Below, piece by piece: positions 1 through 11,821 of a stretch of 64,000 nt of DNA. The position numbers were made by a program, and so were the translations under genes. The notes beneath the pieces were generated by a model, which worked only from the letters and a program-made list of their open reading frames with translations, was not told the DNA's origin and made no database searches. Source of the DNA: Melieria omissa. Lineage: Eukaryota; Arthropoda; Insecta; Diptera; Ulidiidae. The stretch spans positions 96,957,648 to 97,021,647 of the forward strand of contig OZ020267.1 of assembly GCA_963971225.1 (NCBI GenBank), given 5' to 3'. The first letter of the stretch is position 1. Each line of letters begins with the position of its first letter.

Positions 1-1244
1 ATTAAATACAATTCTGTGTTTTTACCTTAAAACTTTAGAATAAAATATTCCTGAGAAATAACATAAAATTAATAACATAAAAATACATTTAATTGCCAAA
101 CAACTTGGCCAACCTGTCAATAAACTTTTGTATCAGCTGTTTCTTTCCTTAACCCTCTTATTTATACCGTTTTCTCTGTGTATTGTTAATGTGACAAGTC
201 CCACTGGTGTAAAACAGAGTTAAACTGGCAAGTTTTTAAAAATATTTACTTCTTAGTCTCTAATTTTACTAATTTTATTTTTCAAATCAAACTGGTTTTT
301 GAAACCAGGTTTTACTAAAATTTAAAATACGCAATAAGAATGATTACTTACATAGAAGAAATTGAACGCACTGTTAATTAGTGTTTAAGCTTTTTTATCA
401 CAGTTGTATGAATTATTTTTTGTATGTCACGAAGCAATAAACTGTTGTAACAGAATATTTGTTTTCTATTTTTAGAAACCCGGTTTAACCGTTTTTTTCT
501 AAAATTTCAAATACGCAACCGGCTTTTTTCAAAATGCTACTATTCGGAAAACCAAAAAACCGGTTATTAAAAAATTTCGAATAATTGATTACCCTACTAA
601 ATACACAACTGGCACCACAGCCCAACAAAGAAACTGAGATTTAGGTTTCCTCAACAATCGTGTTTTTTTTCAAATATAAGCTTGGATATTTTTTATATAC
701 GGGTTTTCTCTCTCAAATGTCAAATGCAAAGTCTTCTACTTAGTAGACGCAGAGGTTGAGGCTTTTAATTAACTTTAATACTCGCTTTGATCAAAAACGA
801 CATAAAATTCTCGCTCGATGTGATCGAAGAAGTTGTTTAACTATTTCTCTAAGTTTTTCAGATGCGACAAATTTGCTATATAGAAAAAGTTTTACAAATG
901 ATTAATGGCCGCCCCGATGTTTTCACCTGCCATCAGCTATGTGACATTTGAAGACTTTTTGATGCAACAAAATTCTTTTATCGTATTTCGTGGAGCATTT
1001 CTTACGCCTTTATTTATATAGCTTGGAAAAAGTTCAATTATAATTGAATTCATATCAGCAATCAACCTAGAAGGCTTGCGAGACGTGCGTGGAAAACTCG
1101 CAGAAGAAAACTCAAATCTTTTAACTACAAAAAAAACGTACACACATTAAATAATTATAATCTAAGTTTATTTTTATTTTATTTTATAAGTTTCTTCTTG
1201 ATTCCGTCCTCAATCGTTTTGCATTGATAAATTCAAAATAAAAT
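1..1244. other. AT-rich intergenic DNA with no recognised gene
   Basis: No coding pattern is supported here. The stretch has many short A/T runs and a few repeated AACCGGTTTTT-like words around 300-560. The frame at 1143-937 (minus) is too short and has no family resemblance. Confidence 0.5.
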
Positions 1245-2101
1245 CTACAATTTGTTTAAAAATTCATAAAATTTCTCTTCGGGATTGTCGACCTTCTTGA
1301 ATTCCTCGAACCATGTCAACCACTTTGCAAACTTTGGTTTCTCTGTCTCGGGCAATGTGTCGAAAAATGTTTGTGTGTGTATTTCAAACTTTTTGATGAG
1401 CTCCAAGCTACGTGCTTCAACGTCAGCTATGAACTTCTTGTACCCAGCACCGTCGAGTGCCTGCTTCAGTGTCTGCGTGAGCTCGGCATCGTTCGGCATA
1501 GCTTCGTAGTCGCGCAAAATGGCTGTTAGCTTCAGTGTGCGCCATGCCAGCCGCTGCAGGTGCGGCTCGTCGTCGGCCGTCAGCTCCGCCGGTGTTTCGT
1601 TCTGCTGGACCCAGTCCGCTATGCGGCTGATGTTCACTTGGAGCGCATCGCTTTTCGTCGGCAGCGCATTGAGCTCTCTGAGCGCGGCCTGGAGTACCTG
1701 TTGGCCATTGGTGGTGAAAAACTTCCCTAAGGCCAACAATTCGGTTGTCATGAACGAAAATGTGTGATTGCGCAGTAATTCTTCTGGTGTACCCGCATTA
1801 TCTGGAACATCGGTGGCTTCGCGTTTGACTAGTGGCCCGGCATACGTCTGCTGATGGAGTGTAGAAAGGAAGAGCAACAAAGAGAGAAAGATGGATTCAA
1901 TGGGTTCAACTAATTTAAGTTAAAGTTTATTAAAGCTGATTTGCCAATTCGATTTTCACTACCTGAGCCTCAGTCAATGCATTCATGCATGAACTCCAAC
2001 TTTCTGATTTATAAATATTTCAAAGGCAACCAACAAACGTCTTTACTCACCTGTAATATTAAAAACTCGATCAAAATTATTATAGCCCAGTTTTTAGACA
2101 T
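1245..2101 (-). CDS. Secreted helical family protein, copy 1 (two exons)
   Basis: Predicted 218-residue secreted protein. Exon 1 is 2101-2051 (17 codons, starting MSKNWAIIILIEFLILQ) and ends CAG|GTGAGT. Exon 2 is 1850-1245 and follows a long pyrimidine tract ending in CAG, so the intron (2050-1851) is phase 0. The long open frame through 1880 has no ATG and meets an in-frame stop upstream, so the two-exon model is needed. The signal peptide probably ends near QTYA-G and is followed by a basic LVKR site. The core reads LRELNALPTKSDALQVNISRI, matching the family motif with a conserved N-glycosylation sequon. There are no cysteines in the mature part. This is the most divergent of the typical members and the first copy of the array. 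Function unknown. The exon structure is inferred from splice consensus and comparison with the paralogues. Confidence 0.8.
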
Positions 2102-2162
2102 TTCAAGAATTTACTTTCAGTGCATCAACTTTGCTTGCAATCCCAAAAATTGATTGATTAAA

Positions 2163-2197
2163 ACTGAATTTTGTTAGGTACTTGTTTAGCTTTTATT
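2163..2197 (-). promoter_or_regulatory. Core promoter of copy 1
   Basis: Minus-strand TATA-like AATAAAAG at 2197-2190 and an arthropod initiator TCAGT at 2167-2163, about 60 bases upstream of the ATG at 2101. The 35-base span from TATA to initiator is the same as in copies 2, 6 and 8-11. Confidence 0.6.
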
Positions 2198-2199
2198 CG

Positions 2200-3480
2200 C
2201 TCGATCTGGCGTAAATGCAGTGCCCGACAAATAACCAATGCCGATCCATCGGCCTTGTGCGGTTCGGCCAATCCAGACATAACTGATAATGATGCCGATT
2301 GTTAAGTTTTGGGAAGCTGAGCATTGAAATTTGATTATTAACGTACGAAATAAACACTTAACCCTTTCGACCCCAAAGTTGCCTAAGAGCAACTTCACCT
2401 ATTTGTCATCTTATAGCAAAAGCTACCATTGATTTATGGGTTTAATTTAAGTAGGCACCAACAAATTCATATTTTTAGAAGTGAATTCAAAGCAAATGAC
2501 AAAAAATTCAGACATTTCGACACTTTACTTTCGACATTTTAGAAAAAAGGGTCAAATTCATCCATAAACATGGGAGCTTTTTCGTCCCCCTTTACCAGAA
2601 TTGGTTTTCAGAACCTAGTTTAGAAAAAAAAAAATGATTTTGTGCTGCAGTGTCATTGATCGACGCCGACTAAGAAAATATTGACCGATACCAATGCCAA
2701 TGCCGATTAATCGGCTCGGTTAGCCCGTATCAGCATCATGTATGTTTGTTGCAGCAAACAAAAAGTTGCGATTTATCAATTTATTTATTACCTACTTATT
2801 TATACAGGGTCTTTTAAACCGTCAGCAAGCAACTCACATTGCAATAACTTTTAACAGCGAAAAGTTATTATTTTTGCAAATACGACTCGATACACTCTCG
2901 TAAAATAAAGGTGAGAGGATAACTCATAAATTATCGGCCTGAGTATGTAATAGAATAATTGGCAAAGTGTTCCTATTAAAACGAGTGGCGATTTGCTGCA
3001 GAGGCTGTCGGTGGAAATCCATCGTGGTTCCTTTTATTCAGTTCAGTCTTCCACCTGTCGTAGTTCATTTCTTCTAGCTTCCTATTTCGAATTGTTTTAA
3101 AAATACTATATAAGATTATTAAATATACAAATCTTAAATGCACAAAATGTTGTTGTTCGAATATTTCAATAAAAATAAAAACCTCATAACTTTGTAAAAA
3201 TTTTGAATTTCTTTTGTTGAATGATCCTATATGTTAAAATAATTAGCTAACACCAGAGGTTATCGCTCGGGCGTACGATTTTTGTTGTTGTTGAGCCGAT
3301 GATAGGTTAAAAAACAAAAAAACAATTTTCCCATATTTGCAAGCAAACAAAAAACTGTTTGTCATAAATTGATTAGTTTGCAATATAACGGAACAAAGTA
3401 AAACAAAAAATATGTACATGTAGTTCCTTTTTTTAGTGTTTGCGCAGGTGAGGAAATTATTTTAAACTGATGGATAATAG
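2200..3480. other. Non-coding stretch with decayed repeat, unassigned
   Basis: Two segments (2205-2300 and 2650-2735) repeat the words CCGAT/ATCGG and AATGCCGAT in both orientations. This looks like an old non-autonomous DNA transposon, but I find no clear termini or coding capacity. The rest is AT-rich. Confidence 0.3.
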
Positions 3481-3486
3481 AAACAA

Positions 3487-3630
3487 CTGTGTGATTCTTG
3501 TATTTCTCATCTGCTTCATGTGGATAGCGATAGAAGTAGATGAGCGTTTCACCAGCTCGAGCTAGGATTCGAATCTAGGGCCTCTGGTATAAGAAACCAG
3601 CGCACTACCCACAGGGCTATCGAGACTAGC
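3487..3630 (-). repeat. tRNA-derived SINE-like repeat (copy a)
   Basis: On the minus strand from 3627, a tRNA-like head has an A-box-like segment, a perfect 5-base anticodon stem (CTGGT/ACCAG) with a 7-base loop containing CTT, and a B-box-like GATTCGAATCC. The acceptor stem does not pair, so this is not a working tRNA gene. The tail, with words CTTCTATCGCTATCCACA and CAAGAATCACAC, recurs next to 53140-53250. Confidence 0.55.
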
Positions 3631-3872
3631 TTTCTGAAAAGCTTAAAGCTTTATACTCAAATGCTGAAATCTTAACTTGTCAGCGGACTTGCTGGAGTGG
3701 ACCACTAAGTGTGTAGTTTTGTCGAATAAAAATTTCCTTACGAGGACAGTGGACAGGAAACGGGAGGAAATTTAGTCCTAGATAACCAAATTTATTTTTG
3801 TAAAATGTTCAATAGCTCCATCATTAAAAGTCTTTGAGAAGATGTCTCGCGCTAGGAAAAAATTGCATACTA

Positions 3873-4612
3873 TCAGGTGTACAACTTTGGTTCCGCCGTT
3901 TTTTTCCAAAATTAAAAGCTTTATTGCGAAAAAGTGCTTACAGATGTATTATTCAAAGTATTGTCCGTCGCTAGCGACAACTTTCTCCCATCTTTCCGGC
4001 AATTTTCGGATCCCGGCTCGAAAAAAGGAGTCCTCTTTTGACGCTATCCATGAAGCAATCCATTTTTCCAATTCTTCGAAGGATTGAAAATGTTGATCTG
4101 CCAGGCCGTGTGCCATCGAACGGAATAGGTGGAAGTCAGAAGGGGCGACATCTGGAGAATACGGCGGGTGGGGCAAGACTTCCCATTTCAGCGTTTCCAG
4201 GTACTTTTTGACCACTTTTGCGACGTGAGGCCAAGCATTGTCGTGTTGGAGGATGACTTTGTCCATTTTACCACCATTTTTAAAACGTTGAAACCACTCC
4301 CGACACGTTCTTTCACTCAGAGCAGCATCACCGTAAGTTTCTGAGAGCATTCGATGCGCTTCAGCTGCATTTTTTTTCGAATTGTAACAGAAAAGTAAAA
4401 CTTCCCGCAAATGGCGAGAATTAAGCACATAAACGGACATTTTCGAGCGTGAATAATACGAAAACAAGAACAACTGTCACTGAAACGGCGATGGCAATTC
4501 ATTAGGCACTGTCCACACTCACTTTAAAGGCATTACCATCTATGTATTTCAACCAGCCTCAGCCAGTACAGCCACCTATCGGAAAACGGCGGAAGCCAAG
4601 TTGTACACCTGA
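3873..4612 (-). mobile_element. Internally deleted mauritiana-like mariner (740 bp)
   Basis: Terminal inverted repeats begin TCAGGTGTACAACTT at both ends (about 30 bases, 2-3 mismatches), flanked by TA (3871-3872, 4613-4614). The minus-strand frame 4440-3949 starts with a mariner helix-turn-helix region (MSVYVLNSRHLREVL). It then jumps from FKNGGKMDK directly to VILQHDNAWPHV, so the first catalytic aspartate region is missing. The remainder has SPDVAPSDFHLF and the usual C-terminal LPERWEKVVASDGQYFE. The frame is still open after the deletion. Cannot be autonomous. Confidence 0.85.
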
Positions 4613-4619
4613 TATTAAA

Positions 4620-5520
4620 AGGTTTACAAACATTTAAGGTCAACAATATCTGAGGTACAATTGAGTTTTGAGGGTTTTTGAAACTTTTAAGCTTTATTCA
4701 GAGAAACTATATTTGTGTAGAATGTATATTGTTATTGTTCATCGTTAGCTACGACTTTCACAATTCTGCGTCTTTTGCAATGATCACAGAAAATTTACTT
4801 TTTCGTAAGAAGTAAGGGAATATAAAAAGCTTTCTAATCTAATCTAATTGCTTTAAGTTCAGCAGATACTTAAACGAGATAGGAACTTTTGTGAAACTGG
4901 GTAAGCAGTATTTTATCGATATCGTTGCAGGAGAGGTGCCTTTTCTTATAATGACTGCTATGAGTAACCCGGGTAGTTATAATTACTTGGTACAGAATGT
5001 GTTGCAATCGAGCCTATTGGGAAGATTCAATGTCCCCGCAGGTATGTTCTCTTTTCAATGTGTGAGGAACAGATCTGAGGACGAACAATTCGTAATTTTG
5101 CCAACTCATCTGCGAGTTCGTTTATATTGGAACCCATCACAAAATGACATCGGGATACTTCATGACCCATTGTAAGCGATAGCGTCTCCATACAATCTTT
5201 GATTTCACAACAACAGATTAAAGTACCTTCAAAGTTGCCTCTCTGTACTCGAAAATTATGATACAAGGTAGATCAACTGATTCTCCGCCTGAAAATTCTA
5301 AATAGTTAGTTCCTGAAACCTAAATTATTTCTGAATCTGTACCACATTGCAATATTTTGTATTGAAATCATAACTATAAAATAAAAAATATATATAATCA
5401 AGTAGTCGTATTCCATGCTACATTTCCATACGCGCTTAGAATCAATCAATCATTCACACTTTTATTTTTTGAATTCAGTGCACAGTCTAAAGTTTCAATT
5501 GATTAGCACATCACGAATTT
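4620..5520. other. Intergenic stretch with a possible RNase H remnant
   Basis: The minus-strand frame near 5130-5050 reads NINELADELAKLR, which resembles the ADELAKLG end of a non-LTR retrotransposon RNase H domain. The surroundings are too decayed to assign. Nothing else is recognised. Confidence 0.3.
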
Positions 5521-5522
5521 GC

Positions 5523-6225
5523 TTAGTAGAAAAAATCAAAAAACTCGCCAAACGTTTCCATTTTCTTTGAATTATCCTTTTCGGCTTTGAAATTGTCGAA
5601 CCATGCAATCATTTTGGGATCCTTCTCTTTTTCGGATAATGTTCTCAGATATAATGTGAAGCTCTCTTCAAAGTCCTCAACGAATGCGGCCAGACGTTTT
5701 TCAAGTTCCTTTTCGAATTTTTTCCAACCGCTCTTCTCGAACGCCGTCTTCAGCGTCTCGGTAAGTGGGTCACCCTCGGGCATTGCCTTGTAGTCGCGCT
5801 CGATTTCGGCCAACTTGAACATGGAGCCAAACATTTTCTTAAAGGTATTATCATCGACTGTGCGATCCAGGTCTGTAGACTCCTTGACAAATTCGGATAG
5901 GCGCGAAATGTTCGCTAGCAGCGCTTCGCTCTTGTCCGGCAGTGCATTCAGTTCCTTGATTGCATCCTTGAAGAACACGTTGCCAGCCTCAACGTTCTCT
6001 TTGGTGAGGATGAGCAGCTGAATTACGACCATGACCTGCAACTGCTGGCGCGGCTCCAACTCTTCGGAGGACGAGCTGTCTGCCTGGTCGGCCGGCAGCG
6101 GTATCGTGTACGCGAGCTGCAGAAAGCCAACTTTTTTTTAAAGAAATTTTGAGCGAAAAAGATGAACAACTTTTTACCTGCAGCAGGCAGATACTCAAAA
6201 TGCAAATCAGCGAAATCTTAAGCAT
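5523..6225 (-). CDS. Secreted helical family protein, copy 2 (two exons)
   Basis: Predicted 213-residue secreted protein. Exon 1 is 6225-6178 (MLKISLICILSICLLQ). The intron is 6177-6117 (61 bases, GT..AG, phase 0). Exon 2 is 6116-5523, starting LAYTIPLPADQ. A serine/acidic linker (DSSSSEE) leads into the helical region. The family core IKELNALPDKSEALLANISRL and a later TLKTAFEKSG segment are present, with the sequon conserved. No cysteine occurs after the signal peptide. It ends in the usual aromatic tail (FFDFFY). It is equally distant from the copy 3-5 and copy 8-11 groups. Function not recognised. Confidence 0.85.
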
Positions 6226-6286
6226 TTTGCTGTTCGTGTGTCGGAATGGTTCAGCTTGTTGTTCAGTTGTACAAATTTAGCTTATT

Positions 6287-6321
6287 ACTGAATTGCGTTG
6301 CATCTGCTTTAGTCTTTTATT
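6287..6321 (-). promoter_or_regulatory. Core promoter of copy 2
   Basis: AATAAAAG at 6321-6314 and initiator TCAGT at 6291-6287 on the minus strand, about 60 bases upstream of the ATG at 6225. Confidence 0.6.
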
Positions 6322-6329
6322 GCACTGCA

Positions 6330-7125
6330 CGGCTGCTGCAAGTGCAAGTAAATCTAATTTCGTCGCAGATTTGCAACCGTAACATGACCCGTCATCAAGC
6401 CGGTGTGGCTGGTAATCGAAGCGATTTGTTTTATTTTTGTAAACAAAAAATTATTTGATTTTTGCCAGCACAATTTAAATGAAATTGCTAATGTGTAAAC
6501 AATGAATTTTAAATGCGATTAATTTTATGTGACATTTCAAACCGTTCTATTCACGTTAAACTGTGTGTGTGTGTGCGTAATGATTAGAGGTTTGGCCATA
6601 GCCCTGAGTGTATGTGTGTGTTTATAGTCGTAAAATGCAACTTTTTGCATGCAATAGCAAACATTTACATTTTATAAAAAGTTATAATTACGTAATTTTG
6701 TAAACAATTTTAGTTCTAATGACGTTTCAAGAAACATTGTGTACATTACATAGCACTTAAATTTCATACACTAGTCAGAAAAAGTTGGTTTATACGCAGG
6801 CAAAAAATATGGGTCATCTGACATGTTTTAGTCTTGAAAGTTACAAATAAGAAATATAGTCTAAAAGCGACAATTTTCTTCCTCCGTTTGATACCCATAT
6901 CTCCAACATTGCACAAGCGCAAATATTTAAATAAATTTCTTGAAATATTTATGTCCTTAAAATTGGAAAGTCATTTTGAAGGGATCAGAAAATAAAGACT
7001 GAGTATGCCAAGTTGTTATGAATGACATCTAGTTTCACGCCTATATAATCTTTTGGAAGGGTCTTGACAAAAGTGTTTTTTTGTCTTCTGAAGCCTTGAA
7101 TTTCAATTCAAGATATCGTGTACCT
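6330..7125. other. Intergenic, no gene seen
   Basis: AT-rich, with a short GT repeat near 6560-6620. No coding pattern and no clear transposon ends. Confidence 0.5.
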
Positions 7126-7497
7126 TCACAAGTTCAGACATATTTCTAGTGAAACTCTTCTTTCTCTTTTTACCATTTTTTCCAAATAATTCTGTCTCTC
7201 TTTAATCTTCTCACGAATGACTGTGCCCTGTGTTTTGTGGTCTAAACGATTGCTATGCGCTAATCCCTCAACGAACAAGTTCTTATTGTCGCACTCTTGC
7301 AACATCTTAAACGATCAACGAACGTTCGATTCGAGCTTTATATAAGAGAATGTCCGGCTTTTCAATGCAAGTCGTTTCATTGCTGACAAATCGTTTGATG
7401 ACATGTTGGTTACTGGATGATGGTTCAGATTATCCGGGAAAGAAGGAAGCGTACTTTTAACACATTCATACATTTCAACTCTTGTTGAGCAAACCAC
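7126..7497 (-). pseudogene. Coding-like fragment of unknown family with one internal stop
   Basis: One minus-strand frame runs from 7497 to a stop at 7126, interrupted only by TGA at 7317-7315. After the stop it continues with MLQECDNKNLFVEGLAHSNR and KIKERQNYLEKMVKRE. The residue mix (charged, few rare residues) looks like real protein rather than random AT-rich frame. A further frame at 7607-7425 may be its 5' part. I do not recognise the family. It may be a captured host exon or a transposon remnant. Confidence 0.35.
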
Positions 7498-8130
7498 AAT
7501 CTACCCAATCGCACATTTAAATGGATGCCGCACAACTGAAGTTGCCAGATTGCATTTTCCATTCCAAGGATTCTTAACATTTCTCTTGGCGGCAGGGTTG
7601 GTAACAAGTTCTCCAGGTCTCAGAGAGAAGTTTTACACAAATGCACATTTATAGCTCAAATAAATTTTTTGGCTCTTACTTACTTATTCTTATACTTTCA
7701 GTATTTAAATTGTTTATCCATTTTGTAAATTCCTGGCGACAATATTTCTGTAACTTTTTAGTTCAAAAACCTTAAACTGTATGAAAAATTGAGCGCATAC
7801 GAGTGAAAATAATTGTTACCTCAATTGTTTTCCTTACATCCAATCTTACTTATACATAATTGAAAAAAAGTTTGTGTGAAGATTGAAAATTTAATTTGTA
7901 CAAAAGAGTTTTTATAGATGTTTATTTATTGAATATGATGTATTTTTTTGTTTGTCCAGTTAAAAGAACTGTCTTAAAAATTATTTTTTAATTGTGACTT
8001 GACTGATCTGGGCTTTTAAAAAGCAGGACCAACAAGACTAAATACCGATTTTTGTCAAAGTTTAATTGTTCACAATTAATCTCCCAAATTTTTATGTATC
8101 TCATTAACATATAAATAGTTATGTGACTGC

Positions 8131-8875
8131 TTACATGAAAATTTCGATAAAATCCGAAAAGATCAACAGCTTTTTTTCGCTGTCCTTCTCGGCCTTCAAT
8201 TTGTCAAACCATGAAGTGACCTTGGGATCCTTTCCTTTTGCGGTTGCTTCAGACAGATACCCTTCGAAGAGTTCCTCAAAATGGGCAATGAAATCCAAAA
8301 TGCGTTTCCCAAATCCAATTTCGAATTTTTTTAGGCCGCTCTTCTCGAACGCCGTCTTCAGTGTTTCGGTCAGCTTCTCACCCTCGGGCATTTCATCATA
8401 GTCCGACAGGATCATGCCCAATTCGTACATGGATTCTAATATCTTCGGCCATTTCGAGAAATCGTCGGTAATCTTTAAATCTTTGGTCTCTTCGAGGTAG
8501 TTGGATAGTCGCGTTATATTCGACTGCAGCGCTTCGCTTTTGTCGGGCAGCGCATTCAACTCCTTGACTGTCTTCTCGAAGAGCTCGCGGCCCTCTGCAA
8601 CGCTGTTCGTGACAAAGTCGATCAGTCCGACGACCCCAACGATGTACACTATGAAGCCCAAACCCAGCTCCGCTTCGGCGGACGAGTTGCCTTTCACCTT
8701 GTCAAGCGCGGCCGGCTTTTGGGTGGCCGTGATGGCGCTCAACGCGCTCTTTTCCAGCGGCAGCGAGTGCGTGAACTGCGGGGAGCGAAATGATTATGGA
8801 GGAAGTGCTGATGTTTGTTCTTACCTGCAGCAGCAGGCAGACGCTCCAGACGCAAACGAGTGACTTCTTTAGCAT
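8131..8875 (-). CDS. Secreted helical family protein, copy 3 (two exons)
   Basis: Predicted 231-residue secreted protein. Exon 1 is 8875-8825 (17 codons, MLKKSLVCVWSVCLLLQ). The intron is 8824-8776, only 49 bases, GT..AG, phase 0. Exon 2 is 8775-8131, starting FTHSLPLEK. Copies 3, 4 and 5 share a hydrophobic stretch about 60 residues in (IVYIVGVVGLIDFV here), which could be a buried helix or a membrane segment. Core motif VKELNALPDKSEALQSNITRL and C-terminal FEKSGLKKFE and WFDKLKAEK segments are present. The mature part has no cysteine. It is the first unit of a local triplication (copies 3-5). Confidence 0.87.
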
Positions 8876-8933
8876 TTCGCTTTTGTTGTGTTAGAACGCT
8901 GCAATCTGTTGACCACTCCAAGTTTCACTGGAA

Positions 8934-8966
8934 ACTGAATTGCGTGGAGCTGGTTTCACTTTTATA
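8934..8966 (-). promoter_or_regulatory. Core promoter of copy 3
   Basis: A true TATA box, TATAAAAG, at 8966-8959 and initiator TCAGT at 8938-8934 on the minus strand. Copies 3-5 share this TATA variant and a 33-base span. Confidence 0.7.
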
Positions 8967-9780
8967 TCATTGTTTGGGTTGGCGGTAGCGCAAAGTAATT
9001 TATTAATTAATAATTAACTATTCAAAGCGGCGCTCAATTGTGCTTGAATTGGGTTATTTGACGTAATCCACTCGCAAAACACTAAATTGGCACCTCACAG
9101 TCCAGGCTGTGATTTTATTCAATTCCAGTCATGCTACATTTTTTGTTTATTATTTTGCTTTATTCGGCAGGTGCACTCTCGTCTTACGGCGACCGTTATA
9201 CAAAATATTCAAGTATATTTTTAGCAATTGATTTTTTTGAATTCTTTTTATTAACGCATCAAATTGATAAATATTTTGAGTAAACCAGAAGCAAAAACAT
9301 TAAAACAAATTGTGTTGAATTAATTCACAACCAGCTTGGAAGCACCTTTAAAATTATGTCAACCTTTAAAAAAATGCTTCAAGTATCAGAAACAAAGAAA
9401 AAATTAATTGTAACTAATTTTCGAAACAAAGAAATGTCTAAAAAATCTAAAGCAGAGTCCGAAAATAATTGTCATTCATATTTTTGAAAAAAAATGTCCC
9501 CTTATTTAAAAAATTTCTAAAAATATTGCTTTATAATAACACAGAACAAAAATTTCGAACTTTTTCGGTGCAACAGAGTAACGTGGCACAAAATATGTGC
9601 TACGTCCCTTGTTCAACATTCATCAAATCTTACCAGTGGAATGACTCATCTATGGGACGACGGGGTACTAAATTCAGTGTTGTACAACTTACAATTTCGA
9701 AGTTATTCTATTATTGAGATTTGGCTTGTATGAGTGGTGCCACGCCCCTCGTCCAATACTCGCCCCATGCCCTCTGTCGA
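8967..9780. repeat. Flank shared by the copy 3, 4 and 5 units
   Basis: The stretch upstream of copy 3 is repeated upstream of copy 4 (about 11855-12760), and in part upstream of copy 5 (about 17698-17754 and 18453-18840). Shared words include CTAGTCATGCTACATTTT and GTAAACCAGAAGCAAAAACA. It shows that the triplicated unit contains both gene and flank. No coding pattern. Confidence 0.7.
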
Positions 9781-9784
9781 AGGA

Positions 9785-9925
9785 CTTTACTCTCAGAGGT
9801 TTGCCATTTCCAGCTGAGAGGACAGCCACCGAAAGAGAAAACGAGTTTTCCCGTTATTTTTTTTTAGGTGTCAGTACAGGCAGTATTTGAACCTGAGCCA
9901 CGGCGGCTGCCAGCAAAGAAAACCC
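9785..9925 (-). repeat. tRNA-derived repeat, partly deleted (copy of that in the Helitron)
   Basis: The sequence from CTCTCAGAGGTTTGCC to GAGCCACGGCGGCTGC matches 15690-15855. About 45 bases covering the middle of the tRNA-like head have been lost. Confidence 0.55.
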
Positions 9926-9929
9926 CATG

Positions 9930-10620
9930 GAAATCGGCCGGTCCGTTTGAGCGTGATGCGCTTACACACATATGTACATACACTTTCTCTTATATATATA
10001 CATATATATATATGTATATAAGAAGAGAAGATAAGATGTAAGATGTACCCACATCATTCATATATTCGTCACTTGATATTCTATGTTATAATAGTTGTCA
10101 TCGGGCGAACAAGCGAAACCGAAGCTGCCAGATTGAGTCGGGTGGCAAATGAGTGTAAAAATTAAGTGTTAAGTGTATGCTCTCCCACCTGCAGAATTTA
10201 GGGTCTCATGTCAAGGATCTGACAGTTACATATACTTTTGAAGTTTTCCTGGAGATAGAGCGAAGAATCACTCTGGCTAATAGGTGCTACTACGGTTTCG
10301 GTAGGCAATTGAATAGCAGAAGAATGGACCCTGTCGCGCAACGACATAGCGACCTTTGTATTCGAGAAAAAAGATATTTCGCAAACCAGGTGATTCTTTG
10401 ATCCAGTTCGTATTGTTTAATGACATAGATGTAGTAGAACGAATCAACATCCGTCGGCTGGGCTGGCTTGGCCATGTCTCCCTTATTGACAAAGAAATTC
10501 CGACAAAAAAGGAGTTTCACGCGGTTGTTAGAGGTCGAAGGCAATGAGGGAGAGAATTTTCGCTGCAGATCGTAACCAAGTAAGGGACTGTCATTGTCAG
10601 TTAAATAAGTAGGAGTAAGT
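9930..10620 (+). pseudogene. 3' remnant of a LINE reverse transcriptase (copy a)
   Basis: The plus-strand pieces read RRITLANRCYYGFGRQL and then DIDVVERINIRRLGWLGHV, the C-terminal part typical of many insect LINE ORF2 proteins (INIRRLRWLGHV-type). Frames are broken between the pieces. A related remnant at 13050-14110 sits in the same place relative to copy 4, so it was duplicated with the gene unit. Confidence 0.6.
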
Positions 10621-11021
10621 AATTTTAATTGACCACATATTCTAGAAACGATGCTGTAGAAGGTTGCGTATAGAAACTGTAAATAGATTTTAAAGTTATG
10701 TTTTTATTTTTTGAAAATCCGAGTGAACATAATTGTTACCTCAATTATTTCCTAACACCAATCTCTCAATCTATATAACATATAATTCAGAGAAGTTTGT
10801 GTGAAGTATGGAAGTTTATTGAAAATGATTTATTTTGATTGTTTGTCCAATTACTATTTTACAAATTTGTTTTTAATTTTGAATTGAAGCTCACTTGTGT
10901 GAGCTTTTGAAAGGTATGACCTACAAAACCAAACACCGATTTTGTCCAAAGTTTGTTTGATCACAATTAATCTCCTAGGTTTGTATGTATCTCATTAACA
11001 TATAAATAGTTATGTAACTGC
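10621..11021. other. 3' flank of copy 4
   Basis: Resembles the 3' flank of copy 3 (7720-8130), including CGAGTGAAAATAATTGTTAC-like and CATCTCATTAACATATAAATAG-like words. No gene. Confidence 0.5.
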
Positions 11022-11763
11022 TTACATGATAATATCGAAAAATTCAAAAAAGAGCAACAGCTTTCCTTCGCTGCTCTTCTCGGCCTTGAATCTGTCAAAC
11101 CACGAAGTGAGCTTGGAATCTTTTTCGGTTGCTTCAGACAGATACCCTTCGAAGAGTTCTTCAAAATGGGCAGCAAAATCGAAAATGCGTTTCTTAAATC
11201 CAATTTCGAATTCTTTCAGGCCGCTCTTCTCAAACGCCGTCTTCAGTATTTCGGTGAGCTTCTCACCCTCGGGCATTTTTACATAGTCCGCCATGATCGA
11301 GATCAATTTTGTCATGGATTCGAATATGTTGGGCCATCTCGAAACATTAACGGTACTCTTCAAACATTTGGACTCTTCGAGGTAGTTGGATAGTCGCGTT
11401 ATGTTTGACTGCAGCGCTTCGCTTTTGTCGGGCAGCGCATTCAACTTCTTGACCGTTTTCTCGAAGAGCTCGCGAGAGTCTGCAACGCTCTTCACGAAGA
11501 AGTCGATCAGTCCGGAGGCCCCAACGATGACCAATAGGACGCGCGAACTCAGCTCCTCTTCGGCGGACGAGCTGTCTTCCGCCGAGTTGGCAAGCGCGGC
11601 CGGCTTTTGGGCGGCCGTGATGGCGCTCAACGCGCTCTTTTCCAGCGGCAGCGCGTGCGTGAACTGTGGGGAGCGAAATGATTATGGAGGAAATGCTGAT
11701 GTTTGTTCTTACCTGCAGCAGCAGGCAGACGCTCCAGACGCAAACGAGTGACTTCTTTAACAT
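11022..11763 (-). CDS. Secreted helical family protein, copy 4 (two exons)
   Basis: Predicted 230-residue secreted protein. Exon 1 is 11763-11713 (17 codons, same signal peptide as copy 3). The intron is 11712-11664 (49 bases). Exon 2 is 11663-11022. By eye it differs from copy 5 at roughly 18-20 positions in exon 2, so the two are recent duplicates. It carries the NITR sequon plus a second sequon, NVSR. One cysteine appears in the SKCLK segment, where copy 5 has glycine. The hydrophobic VLLVIVGASGLIDFFV segment is conserved. Function unknown. Confidence 0.87.
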
Positions 11764-11821
11764 TTCGTTGTTGTTGTGTTAGAACGCTGCAATCTGTTGA
11801 TCACTCCAAGTTACACTGGAA

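Noticed and set aside
3555..3627. Functional tRNA gene with CUU anticodon
   Set aside because: The anticodon stem and B box look right, but the acceptor stem does not pair and the sequence continues into a repeat tail found elsewhere.
5027..5266. 79-codon minus-strand frame with ADELAKL
   Set aside because: Possible RNase H scrap of a LINE, but too short and isolated to call a gene.
11386..11751. Long plus-strand frames antisense to every family member (for example 11386-11751, 17229-17594)
   Set aside because: They mirror the codon pattern of the minus-strand genes. Their conservation follows from the sense coding.
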